A stretch of DNA of 64,000 nt from Hawksworthiomyces lignivorus (Eukaryota > Ascomycota > Sordariomycetes > Ophiostomatales > Ophiostomataceae). The notes beneath the pieces were generated by a model. That model had not been told where the DNA came from. It did no database searches and worked only from the letters and a program-made list of their open reading frames with translations. A program made the position numbers and the translations under genes. The stretch spans positions 124,001 to 188,000 of the forward strand of contig NTMA01000027.1 in the NCBI GenBank assembly GCA_002917075.1, read 5' to 3'. Shown here in pieces: positions 23,289-34,880 of the stretch (the first letter of the stretch is position 1; the number at the start of each line of letters is the position of its first letter).

Positions 23289-23719
23289 CTACATCACGAC
23301 GCAGCATCCGCCGCTCTGCTGTGGTGCGTACGGATCCTCGCCCTTGGGCACGACACCCCATACTGAGGGCACCATGTAGTCTCGGGTGCTGTTGCAGTAG
23401 GCAATGATGCTGAATGATGATAGTTAGAATGTGGAACAATACGGGACGAGCAAGAGAAAAGAAAGTGGAAGAGCAAGGCAAGACAAGCACAGAATGAGGG
23501 CGCGAGCGAGTCTGGAGAATGCCGACGCAATCAATCGAACAAGACAAATACAACGCACCTCTTTGCTGCTTGGCTCACGGGAATCCGCTCCCGGTCGAGA
23601 TCTTCGCGAAGCCGATTGTTCAGCTCTGTTAACCGCCGCAGCTTCAGGTCGGCCATGCTCTGCTTCGTCTTGCGGATTTGTGACGGGTCGCCAACGTCGC
23701 GGGAAGTGTACTGAGGCAT
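23289..23719 (-). CDS. Heterotrimeric G-protein gamma subunit
   Basis: Inferred exons on the minus strand are 23719-23559 and 23409-23289 (149-bp intron, donor GTGCGT, acceptor ATTCAG), giving 93 aa, the normal size. It should pair with G-beta on the inner plasma membrane, downstream of GPCRs controlling growth, sporulation and mating. Evidence: an N-terminal helix KLRRLTELNNRLREDLDRE that pairs with G-beta, the NSTRDYMVPSVWG block (family DPMVPS-type), then DPYAPQQSGGCCVVM. The last four residues CVVM are a CaaX box for farnesylation, and the preceding Cys (C89) is a likely palmitoylation site. The ATG starts MPQYTSRDVGDP. The intron lies one third before the end, which is why the CaaX end is easily missed in simple gene calls. 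Upstream is an unusually long gap of more than 4 kb to eIF3a, transcribed away from it. Confidence 0.96.
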
Positions 23720-26700
23720 GTTGGCGGTTGGGGGCGTGGGAGAAGACGAGATGTGAGGGAGGAGATGGGATGAGAATAGGGTGGAAAGCGTCGACTGGAA
23801 TCAAGATGATCAAAAAAGAGATCCTGATTCATAAAAAGGAGACCGATTGAAACCGATGGAGACAAGCTGCCAAAGTTGTTCTCCTTTTGCCGCCTTTTGG
23901 TTCTGTAGATTTGGGTTCAAATTGTGTCAGTCATTCCATCTAAAGCACAACCGCTGCGATTGATTGCGACCACTGCTGCTGCGCGACAAAAATTAAGAGA
24001 ACATGATGGAATTGCCGTGGCTGTCTGATCGTCTTGTCGAAGAGGGCGGCGGCGGCACGCGTTGCGATAGACAAACGGTTGGATTCTTGCGAATTTGAGT
24101 CGATAATTGGAAGATTATCGTCGGCGTCTTCTCTGCCTCTTGTTGCTGTCGCCTTTGGATGGATCTTGTGTTGAAGCTGGTCCCCTCTAAAGCCTGCTGG
24201 TCGAGCTCCAGCTCCAGGGTCGCTTTTTGTGGCCTTGCTTATCCGATGACCACGTCGGTCCAATCGCGACTCGAGAGACTGGTGCGAATGGCGATGCGGG
24301 CAGTCGAGCAGATTGGTTCTTTCATCCACTTGAGGCTTCAAGTCGTATTTCTGTCGTCCTACTCACCCCCCTTTTCCCTTTTGTCGTACATGCAGCTGGC
24401 CGAAGGGCAATCTGACCACACAAAAAAAGAAGACTCTACTTACAGGAGGAACTGTGGTATGCGGGCAGAGAAGGCGAGGGATCGGGTCGGATCGGCGGAC
24501 TGAAGAAAACGGTCGTCGCGATGGATTGAAGTCCTTTTGTTGCGCGGATGGGATATTTCGACAATGTCGAGAGAAGGAAAAAGGAAAAAGAAAAAAGGAA
24601 AAAAGAATGTAGGACGTATAATTAGACTGGGAAATAACGGTAGCAGAGAAAAAGCACGGGAGCGTGGGACGAAAAGGGGAAGGTCGGGAATGCAACAGAA
24701 CAAAGAGAGGGAAAAAGAAGAAAAACAAGGGTGGATTGCTTCCGTAGCAAAGAGGAATTAGGGAGTACTGTAGGGAAGAGAGGAGAGGGGGTCCAAGAAG
24801 GGGGCGATTTGGGGGGGAGGGAGAAGGGAAGAGAAGCCGAAGCGAGAGAGAAACGGAGAGACACAGGGAGGAGAAAAGAGCCTTGGGGCGTTAGGAGGGG
24901 AGAGCACAGATGCTGCTTGCAGTAAGCCTACGAAGCAATGCTTGGTGTGGTAGTACGAGTAGTGCTGCTTATTGTTGTTGGTAGCAGTCGTGGTGTTTGG
25001 TGGTGATGGTAGCGATGGGAAAAGAGAATGAGGATGAGGATGGGAATGGAAATGGTGGTGCGGGTCTCTGGCAAAGTACGTTACAAGTACGGAGTACAGC
25101 CTACGGGTAGGACTTACAGCGGATGGTACGAGCCCTTTACCGTATCCAGGCCTCGCTCCCTCTTTAGCGGCCATGCTGGATCGTTTTATCCACCCTTTCT
25201 CCTTGGCCTGCAGAATCATCGTCGGGCGTACTGTCTGCAGCAAAAAGCAGTACGGAGCGTTTTAGAGGCTTATGCGCGGGAAGCATTTCGGTAGCTCTAC
25301 AGTTACCTGCCTTTTCTGCAGGTCCTAAACGGGGTAAATAATGCAGTAGAAAAAAAAAACCAAGCAAGCAAGCAAGCGAGGAAAGCCTGCAGACGCATAT
25401 TCGTGCAAGATCCAGATTTTAGTATTCTTTAGCTACGGAGAACGGAGAATAGTGCGCACTATAGCAAGCGGCCCTGCAAGCGAAGTGGATGCTGTCCGAC
25501 GACCCGGTGATACAGCGGCTGCTTATTGGCTTAGGCAGTGGAGAGTGGTTCATACCGAAATTGGCTGCTCCCTTTTTCTGCTGCAGCTGGGTTGCGGGCA
25601 GCTGCTCCGTATTAGTAGTCGTACGTAGGGGCAGGCACGCAAGCAAGCAGATGGGGATCGAAATCATTTAGCAGTTGAATTGAGTGACATCTACGGAGCA
25701 TCTTGAGGGGGCGCACCTCTATGATGCTCCATATTTTTTTCATTGTGTTCTTTTTTCTTTACGCGTTCTATGTTGCTGTGTGTGCACGCCAAATGCGTAC
25801 TACAGACGGTCCACTGGGACCCCTGGGGAAATTGGCAATACGGAGGAGGAAGAAAACAGCAAGGCCAGACCCGCAATAAATGCACCCGTCCCCTTGGTTT
25901 GGGCAACGGTGCCAGGGTACCATTATGAAATCTCTTTTTTTGGTGTGTATTTTGCGCCTACATATTGAGATTATGGATGGGTTCTTCCCAGAAACGATGC
26001 ATTTTGTTCGCTCGTACGAGGAGGGGACACATCTCGTTGCATTCTTCAATGGCATTCACTTTTTCTCCCAAACCATCCCACCCTCCTTCGAGACAAGACC
26101 AGAGTGGACAAGACCAAAAAATACGCGTGTGGTGTGTACTTTATACGTAGAAAAAGAATGAGCGAGAAAAAAAAGAAAAGAAAAAAAAAATCCAAGAAAA
26201 AGTGAGAGAGAAGCAGAGATCCGGCAGAGCCAGGCCGAATTCAGGCAAACCCTAAGCCAAGATTGGTCTGTGTGTCAGGTCAACCATGTACGAGTAAGGA
26301 GGACGGGCTGCACATCTGACGAGCACTGGGGACGCTCATCCTCACCACTAGGTATGTAGCAAGGGGCATTCCCTTCGTGGAGCGTATTATGTAGGCGAAC
26401 TCACGTATTCTCCTCCTCCCCCTTTCTCGACGAGCTGTGTACTACGCCTTGTCTGGTCACGGCCGTGGAGCCGTGCTCCGTCGTCGTAGTCTGGTTCCCG
26501 TCAGCTCGCACGCACTTCCCGCCTCCCCTATCCCTACACATACGACAAAATATATGCGGATGCACATACGCATACAATCAAGCCGTGGGGTAGTAGGCAT
26601 TGCCGTCGCGATTTGTATTTGCATTTTCTATTTTTTTTCGTCTATTTTTTTTTCCCATTTCTCTTTTGCCAGCTTTGTTAGCCGATGTCTATCGGACAGG

Positions 26701-28107
26701 TCTTGGCAGATCACCGGAAAACGTCTCAGTCTATGGCGATCGTTTCTGAAAGGGAAGCCCGAGACATGGCCTGTTTTTTTTTAGAGACAGAGAGACAGAG
26801 CGTGATAGGGAGCAGAGGAGAAGAAAACCGGATGAGGGAGGTGGCAGATCCGAGGAGAAAGGCGATCTGTGGAGAGAGCATAAATAAGGCAAGCGATGAG
26901 CTGCGAAAAATGAGGAGCAGGCAAATCGCTGGCTGCCAAGATGTCGTCCGAACTGGCAGGACCGCAATTGTCTATGCTTGCGAGGGACGCATGAGTGATA
27001 ATAATAACACCAACAGCGATTCCGCCGCCCTGCAGCAGAAAAAGGGGGTGGTAGCATCGAGAGCGGGCGACCAGAGCAGCATCTCTCCTCCCTTGCAGCC
27101 AGGCTGTTTCGGAGCTGCCCTTCTTCCAGCTGCCTCTTTCCCACAAGTGCAATACCGCGCTCAGCTCAAACCGCCTATTTCTATCAGACGATGGTTATCG
27201 CAAGCCACCGTAAGGTGTGTGCGCGTTCGTCACCGCACACCGACCATTGCGGCACGACGCACCAATCTGGACTGAGACACTTCTCTGAGGTTGACATCAA
27301 TAACATACTCTGTAGACACATTGCTTATGCTTATACTCCGTGCCGATAGGCTGCCCATTGCACCCTTCATTCCGAGCCGCAGTGCACTCCAACTGTCCCC
27401 ATCTCCCCGGATTTTCAGCGATTCTGGCCGTCATTATCACCTTGCCATTTTTTTTTTCCCAAAAAAATCATCATGTATACAATGATCGCGTTCTGCTCTG
27501 CCGTTTTCTTATTGTCACTCTACAGTGTTCCGTCGTCCTCTACTCCGTATTGCAGCACAATCTGCTCGTGTCATACTTAATAACCTATATGACGTATTCG
27601 TATACTGGCTGTGAGCTTGAAACAAAACTTCAAGTTCTAAAATGTGCTGCGTAGTCGGTAATTGGCTGGCTTCGAACGGAGCATCAAGTTAGCATCGCCA
27701 ACTCCGCCGGGCTTTGCCCTGTCTGGCGGGCCTCGTCCATCGTGAGACGCTGGCCAATTTGTTTCTGGTCTCCTTGTTTCGTCACTGGAACAATGCTGAC
27801 TAACACTTTGAACATTTTCAGTTCACAACTGTTGAGATTTATGTCACGTGAACTTGCTAAGCCCCGCCCTCCGCACACAGACAAACTTTGTATTCGTATA
27901 TTCAGGCAACAAAAAATCTTTTCCGCGAATCTCCACTCACCATCCCCTTTGAAACAAAATTCCCTGAATCTCACTTCGCGAATAGTGGCATTCTCTTCAC
28001 CTGTGTGACTCCCGACATCCACCATCAAGCTTGTCTATCGGGACTCGACACAGAGAGAATCTCGCGATCCCTCTTTTCTGTTATTGCAGCAGAGGAGGTT
28101 GCCCATC
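23720..28107. other. Long intergenic region between divergent genes
   Basis: 4.4 kb holding the promoters of G-gamma (minus) and eIF3a (plus). Two exact copies of the TACTCCGTA word occur (25088-25096 reversed, 27541-27549). The longest unassigned ATG frame is 26685-27275 (196 codons), with no recognisable domain and low-complexity parts. Purine-rich blocks lie at 24550-24900. Confidence 0.6.
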
Positions 28108-31100
28108 ATGGTGAGTCTGATGATGTCGATGATGATATGATGAACCATCGGTTTCCGGAAGAAGAGAGGCGCGATCCAATTTTTTTTCCCTCTGCCGACG
28201 TCCTGCCTCTGCCCCCTTCAATCTGTTGCTGTCCAGCTCTGCTTTGCATCAACATCCCGTGATGCCGTCCGCCTTCGTTCCTGGATATCATTCGTTTGCT
28301 TCCCGTCCCCCTTTCTCCAGTGCTCTGCTGACACGGCCCCTCCGTTAGCCTCCCCCGCCGCACCAAAAACCCGAAAATGTGCTGAAGCGGGCAAACGAGC
28401 TCATCGGCGTCAACCAGGCGCCGGCGGCTCTGACCCTGCTTCACGAGCACATCACTTCGAAGCGCTCCCGAAATGTACCCATCGCGTCTCTTGAGCCGGT
28501 CATGCTCCTGCTCGTCCACCTGTCCGTCGAGCAGAAGAAGGGCAAGCTGGCCAAGGACGCCCTCTACCAATACAAGAACATCGCCCAGAACACCAACGTC
28601 GCCACCATTGAGCTCGTCCTGAAGGACTTTTTGGAGCAGGCCGGCGAGAAGGTCAGCGCCGCCCAGAAGAAGGCCGATGAGGTCCAGTCCAGCCTCGAGG
28701 CCACCCAGGCCGCCGCCACGTCCAGCATCGAGGACCTCGAAGCCTCCGAGACGCCCGAATCCATCCTCCTGGCCACCGTCTCTGGCGAGCAGTCCCGCGA
28801 CCGCACCGACCGCGCCATCGTGACGCCGTGGCTCAAGTTCCTGTGGGAAGCCTACCGCACCGTGCTGGACATCCTGCGCAACAACGCCCGCCTGGAGCTG
28901 ATGTACCAGGCCACCGCCACCCAGGCCTTTGAGTTCTGCCAAAAGTACGCCCGCAAGACTGAGTTCCGCCGTCTCTGCGAGCTGCTGCGCAACCACGTCC
29001 AGACCGCCGCCAAATACTCCACCCAGATGCACGCCATCAACCTCAGCGACCCGGACACGCTGCAGCGCCACCTCGAGACCCGCTTCCAGCAGCTCAACGT
29101 CGCCGTCGAGCTCGAGCTGTGGCAGGAGGCCTTCCGGAGCGTCGAGGACATCCACACGCTGCTCAGCCTGAGCAAGCGCCCTGCTAAGAACATCATGATG
29201 GCCAACTACTTTGAGAAGCTTACCCGCATCTTCCTCGTCGGCGAGAACTACCTGTTCCACGCCGCCGCCTGGGCCCGCTACTACGGCCTCCTGCGCCAGT
29301 CCCACATCCTGGTGTCCAACGGCCAGGGCAAAAAGGCTGACAACCCGCCGGCCACCGACGCCGACCTCGAGCGGGCCGCCTCGTTCGTCCTCCTGGCGGC
29401 TCTCTCCATCCCCGTCATCAGCACGACCCGCTCCCGCGGCGCCATGGTGGACTTTGACGAGGCCCGCAAGAACAAGAACTCGCGTCTCACCCACCTGCTA
29501 AGCCTAGGTCAGGCGCCCACGCGCGCCAGCCTCTTCCGCGACGCGCTGTCCAAGTCGCTGCACCGCCGCGCCCGTCCGGAGATCCGCGACCTGTACAACA
29601 TCCTCGAGGTCGACTTCCACCCGCTGTCCATCTGCAAGAAGATCTCCCCCATCCTGACCAAGATCGGCGAGGACGCTGAGATGCAAAAGTACATCCTGCC
29701 CCTGCAGCAGGTCATCCTGACCCGCCTCTTCCAGCAGCTCTCGCAGGTCTACGAGACAGTGGACCTGTCATTTGTCGAGGGCCTGGCCGAGTTTCCTGAG
29801 CCGTACCAGGTCACGCGCGCCACCATTGAGAAGTTTATCATGAACGGCAACAAGAAGGGCGACCTCGCCATCCGCATGAACCACGCGACCGGCGTGCTGA
29901 GCTTTGACACAGACATCTTCTCGTCTGCCAAGGCTACCCACGCGGGCTCGGTCGCCGGCTCGGCCGAGAACGAGGCCAAGTCCGTGCAGCGCCTGCAGAG
30001 CACGCCCTCGGAGATTGTACGTTCGCAGCTGAGCCGCCTGGCCAAGTCGCTGTACACGACGTGCTACTACATCGACTCGTCCTTCAACCAGAGCCGCATC
30101 GACGCGCGGAACGAGGCGCTGGCGCGCGCCAAGGCCGGCGCCGAGCAGGAGCACCTGGACACGCTGGCGCGCAAGGACATCATCCAGAAGCGCAAGGAGG
30201 AGGCGTCGGAGCTACAGGCGAAGCGCGAGAAGGAGAACGCCAAGATCAAGAAGATGCGCGAGCAGGCGCTGCTGGAGGCGGAGCAGCAGCGGCAGCAGCT
30301 GGAGGCCAAGGAGCGGGAGGCACGCCGCCTCGAGCGCGAGCGCGAGCTGATCCGGGAGAAGGAGGTCAAGAACATGATCGAGGACCTCAAGATCGGCATC
30401 AAGGGCCTAGGCACGGGCGACCTGTCGAGCATGAGCCCGCAGCAGCTGCGCGACGTCAAGCTGGCACAGCTGGAGCGCGAGAAGAACGACGTCAACGAGC
30501 GGCTGCGCGTCACCGGGCGGCGCATTGACCACCTGGAGCGGGCGTACCGCAAGGAGGAGGTCAAGAAGCTAGCCGAGGACTACGCGGAGCAGCAGAAGCG
30601 CGACCTGGCCACGTACGAGGAGGTCAAGGCCGAGACGCTCAAGGATTCGAAGCGCAAGCACGAGGCCAACGTGGAGCTCAAGAAGCGTCTGAGCCGGCTG
30701 GTGTCGTCGTTTGAGCAGTTCCGCGACGAGATCATCGACCGTCGGCGCGACGAGTTCGACCGCCGGCGGCGCGAGGCAGAGCGCGAGCTGGAGAAGCAGA
30801 TTGCGGCGCGCAAGAAGGCGCACCGCGAGCAGAAGCTGCGCGAGAAGCGCGAGCGCGAGGAGGAGGAGCGCCAGCTGCGCGAGGCCGAGGAGCGCGCCGC
30901 CCGCGAGAAGGAGGAGCAGAAGCGCCGCGAGGAGGCCCGCCGCGAGGAGATGGCCCGCCTCAAGGCCCAGCGCGACGCCGAGCGCCAGGAGGCCCTGGAG
31001 AAGGCCGCCCTGCAGGCCCGCCGCGAGGAGGAGGCGCTGGCGCGCCGCCGCGCCGAGCGCGAGAAGCAGCAGCAGCCGTCCTCGTCGGCTGCTTCGGGCC

Positions 31101-31714
31101 CGCCCCTGCGCCGCGGCGAGCCCGCCGCCGCCGCCGCCGCTGCTGGTGGCGAGGCGTCGTCTGCCGAGCGCCGGCCGGCGCTCAACCTGCCCGGCGCGCG
31201 CAGCTGGCGCGAGCGGGAGGCGGCCAAGGCTACCACTGGCGGCGAAGGAGCTGCGGCTCCGGCGCCCTCTTCGCGTGCTCCCCTCCGGGAGGCCCGAGAG
31301 CCCCGGGAGCCCAGGGAACCCCGGGAGGCGCCGGCACGGACTGGTAGCGCCGCGCCAGAGCGGACCGACGCCAGCGACCGCCCGTCGGGTGCGCCCCGGC
31401 TCAACCTCACCGGCGCCAGCGGCGGCAAGCCGTCCTGGCGCGACCGCGAGGCGGCCAAGCCCGCCGCCGCTGCAGGTGGCGCAGACGCTCCCAGCAGCCG
31501 CGACGGCCCCGCCCCGCGGTCCTTCTCTGGCCGGGGCCCGCCGCTTGCTGGCCGCACGGGCTCGTCGCGGGGCGACGGTCCCTCGGCCCGCGAGAACGGC
31601 AGCAGCGCTCGCGAGAACGGCCGCGACAACTCGCCGGCGCCACCCAAGGCGACGCTCACGGCGTCGGGCGCGCCCGGCAAGTACGTCCCCAAGTTCCGCC
31701 GGGGTGCGGACTAA
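28108..31714 (+). CDS. TIF32: Eukaryotic translation initiation factor 3 subunit A
   Basis: eIF3a is the large PCI scaffold of eIF3, binding the 40S ribosome and recruiting mRNA. Inferred exons are 28108-28110 (the ATG alone) and 28349-31714, with a 238-bp intron (GTGAGT ... CCGTTAG), giving 1122 aa. The second exon begins [20 protein letters not shown], matching the conserved fungal N-terminus, and a stop codon lies in frame just before it, so an upstream exon is required. Helical repeats and a PCI region occupy about residues 1-530 ([20 protein letters not shown] within it). A long charged helix, [20 protein letters not shown] and onward, spans about 590-910. The C-terminus is Ala/Pro/Arg-rich with two copies of LNLxGA...SWRxREAAK. 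Expected product length and order; symbol by orthology to yeast. Confidence 0.95.
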
Positions 31715-33236
31715 GCAGGAGAGAGACGAGAAGGAAAAAAGGAGGCACGGGGGGCAGAGAAGAGACAGAATGTACACAATGTCTTGCATGCAGATGGACA
31801 CAGAACAGGAACGGCGGGAGCCGGGACACAGCTTTTCTATGGGAAGCCGGGAGGGACGAAGCCGGGAAAGATTGGAGGGAGGAAGGGAACAGAAGACAAA
31901 AAAAAAAAGAAGACAGAAAAAGTCACAACCTCTTGCGCCTGCAACATGCTCGCATTTCAACCATCTCTTTTTTTTTTTCCCTCTTTTGATTGTGCCTTTA
32001 TGGGAGTTTGGTTTTTGTCTATTTTTTCTTTTCATTTAATTTTTTCCCATGACCTCTCTCTGTGATATTTGCCATTAGTCTGATCTTGAAAACATTTACC
32101 ATTATCTTCATATGTTTAATTTGCATGCTGAGTCTGATTCCTCGTCCTAACAATTGTATACACGATTCCTAAGCACGTCTCTTGGTTTTTCTCGTTCTAT
32201 CTTACTGTGCAAAAAAAGGATGAACGACTCTCGGGCCAGTAGATAGTAGGGTTTAACTGTATGGTTAAACTAACACTGACTATCTATAGTTTTTCTTTTC
32301 TTTTTTTTCTTTTTGATATTGTAAAGCTGGAGGATAAAACTTCAGATGTAATGACTTGCATTAATATTGAATGACGTTATTTAAAAGCATGTGCTGTAAT
32401 TAATATCAAATATTAATGTTCTTCATCTTTCTACAGGAATCGGCTTCTTTTTCCACGATGCAATATTCATGTAGTATTCGACGATATAAACAATATAAAG
32501 ACTTAATTTCTTTTCATTGTTATTGAATTTGCAAGGCTCTTTGGCATCGTACTTGAACAAGGCACCGTAACATTTACATTAACTAATGACCCTTTAACAC
32601 AATTTCCGCTCGAAAGAGTTGCTATACAAGTCAATCACCCGCAAACAATCGCGAGAAACTTTGGTGATGTAAAGATGGGCCAATACTTCGTTTGCAGATG
32701 TTGAATCCTTTTGTCGCAAGCAAGTGTGTGCTCTGTGAGTTTACCTTTACCTTCGTCTCCCCATTAAGAGCTTAAAATAGTTGTTACCGTGTTAAAAAAA
32801 TTTCAAAGAAAATAGGGATTACCCAGAAAACCAGCTCAAGCCCTGCGAACAGACTTGTAAACAAGGCCTGCATCGTTCTGTGCCTTCCATTAATCTTGCC
32901 TCGAGGGCCTCTGATCTACCAACACTGACCCGCTCGGCCTAATGAATCAGTTCTGTTGTTCAGCAAAGCAATGATCTTGAGCTGCAGCTTCCTTTTATAT
33001 CATGGAAGGGGTCAATAAATCCTAGGCGCGATCATCGCTCAGATTTGTAAATATAATTAAATTTCTTTGCCCTTATTTTTATAATATATTCATATTGCTG
33101 TTGCAGAAATAAACTAGCCTCCTAGTTTTGAATGTTTGGCTATTAGTTTTATCAGCGCCTAGTTCGAAAACCAGATTAAGACAAGTCACGTATCTCGTCT
33201 CTTGGATACCGAGAACTCTTTGGTTCTGTCATCAAC
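31715..33236. other. Intergenic region, AT-rich from about 32050
   Basis: 3' flank of eIF3a, then about 1.1 kb that is markedly more A+T-rich than the flanks and lacks long frames on either strand. It includes AT-only words such as TTAATATCAAATATTAAT (near 32400-32420) and a small inverted repeat GTTTAAC-6 nt-GTTAAAC near 32250. It marks the change from housekeeping to accessory genes. No transposon remnant was recognised. Confidence 0.6.
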
Positions 33237-34109
33237 ATGTTCCGCCTTCTTACCTACGCTCTCGCTGGGGCTTTGGCCCTGCTGTCTACGGCTTCTGCTG
33301 CCCAAGAGCCGGTCCCCGGTCAACTCGAGAGCAGGGGTTGTGATGACGGCTGCCGAGTAGCCTGCGGAAAAGTAGGCGCTACGACGACCAAAACAGAGTG
33401 CTATATTTCGCTGTGCACCGAGACCACGACGGACACCAAAACAAACACGATGCACGTCATCGCGCCTACGACCACCACGGCGACCCGCTGCGTAGAGAAG
33501 TGGTGCACGGTGACCGCCACGCCGGCTCCGGTGACGATGACCGAGACTGAGACGATGACGAAGACAAAAAGCAAGACGAAGACCAAAGTCCGGGAGAAGA
33601 CGGCCACCGAGCATCACTGCGTGGTCGTCACGGTCAAGGAGCCGGGCACCACCGTCACCAGCACGCGCTGCAGGACCAAGACGAAGACCAAGACCAGGAC
33701 CAAGACTGCCACCGAGAGCTGCACCGTCACCGCCACCAAGATGTGCACCGTTACAGTGCGGCCCCCCACAACAACGCGCTGCCAGTACCAATGCGGCAGC
33801 TGGTGCAGCGGCGAGCTTCAGGACTGGGACAGCCAGGTGGGCTGCAGCGACAGCTGCGCCGACTGTCGAGCCCAGGTGGCGGACTGCGTCGCCGCGCAGA
33901 ACGGCCAGGAAGCGGCACAGGAATGCGACAAATTTGCCGCTTGGTGCGAAGGTATGTGCGGGTGCTGCGACGAGGAGGACGACAGGACCGTTGGCAAGGC
34001 CGCCTGCATGGTGAGAAATCCGCCTCAGCTGGGCACGCTGGTTGTTGCCGCTTCGATGACCGTCATCCCCTGCAGTCCGACTGGTATGACCACGATGATC
34101 ACGGTCTAG
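33237..34109 (+). CDS. Secreted Cys- and Thr/Lys-rich protein, unknown
   Basis: A 290-aa intronless frame. Residues 1-22 form a clear signal peptide (MFRLLTYALAGALALLSTAS, then a small-residue cleavage site before QEPVPG). The mature protein has about two dozen Cys. Between residues 55 and 175 it is dominated by Thr alternating with Lys, Glu or Arg (TKTKSKTKTK; RTKTKTKTRTKTATE), an extended and probably O-mannosylated segment. A compact Cys-rich end follows (RCQYQCGSWCSGE, GCSDSCADC, WCEGMCGCC). No family recognised. Even Cys spacing in the C-terminal block suggests a disulfide-knotted domain on a stalk. It could be a cell-wall protein, adhesin-like factor or secreted effector; none can be chosen from sequence. 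The opposite strand is also open here because of the repetitive composition, but lacks a signal peptide or Cys pattern. Confidence 0.8.
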   Translation: MFRLLTYALAGALALLSTASAAQEPVPGQLESRGCDDGCRVACGKVGATTTKTECYISLCTETTTDTKTNTMHVIAPTTTTATRCVEKWCTVTATPAPVTMTETETMTKTKSKTKTKVREKTATEHHCVVVTVKEPGTTVTSTRCRTKTKTKTRTKTATESCTVTATKMCTVTVRPPTTTRCQYQCGSWCSGELQDWDSQVGCSDSCADCRAQVADCVAAQNGQEAAQECDKFAAWCEGMCGCCDEEDDRTVGKAACMVRNPPQLGTLVVAASMTVIPCSPTGMTTMITV

Positions 34110-34543
34110 GAAATGGAGAAGGAGAGGAGGCAAGTGTCAACGAGGGCATTGAATGAGTCGTATCAATGACTGCTAGGGGTCTCTGGATCCAGCAAGGCAA
34201 TGAAAGGGTGAGGATAAAGCGGCACCATAACCTATTACGAAGTAGAATATGATAGAGGAAAGAAAATTAATAGGAAAATAAATACTTAGGCTTTTGTACT
34301 GGAAAACAAAAATCAAAATAAAAGGTGTCTTCCCTAAAACATCTGATAAATAAAAGTGTGACAAAAAAATAATTATGTACAACGTAGCAAAGTACAGACA
34401 AATGCGCTATGCAAACACTAGACCCAGAGAAAAAAAAACTGTACGGTCAAATTATATGGATTGGATTTCTTCTCACCTTTCCTTATTTTATTCTGTCTTT
34501 CGTTTCTTTAAGAATGCTCGAGTAGACCATAGGTGCGTCCGGT
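34110..34543. other. AT-rich spacer between convergent genes
   Basis: 434 bp of 3' flanking sequence for the secreted protein gene (plus) and the CFEM gene (minus). Nothing coding seen. Confidence 0.6.
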
Positions 34544-34848
34544 CTACGCCGGTGGTGGTGATTGTGCTGGCTGCTGAGGTAGTGGTTGTGGCACGCCAGC
34601 AACCTCGACAGGCGCGACATGCTGCGGAACTGGCGTGCTAGCAGACATCTCATACGTTTGGCTAGTGTACGGCTGGCTAGGGAGCTCTTGTGGGTAATGC
34701 GACTGCGGTATGCCGGGTGGTGCTTCCTGGTAGATGACGCCAGGCTGCGGCTGGCTCGGCAGCGCTGCGGCGTAACCGAGGGGCGCCGGCACGACCTGCG
34801 GCTGCGGGGGCTGGCCGGGCGCGATGGTATAGCCTTGCACCATGTAGG

Positions 34849-34880
<32 letters not shown>

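Noticed and set aside
26685..27275. 196-codon ATG frame between G-gamma and eIF3a
   Set aside because: No recognisable domain or periodicity; likely chance in a long promoter region. Would reconsider with transcript evidence.
28106..32035. Several long minus-strand frames under eIF3a (e.g. 28106-29494, 30569-32035)
   Set aside because: Leu/Arg/Ala-rich antisense shadows of the strongly codon-biased eIF3a gene.
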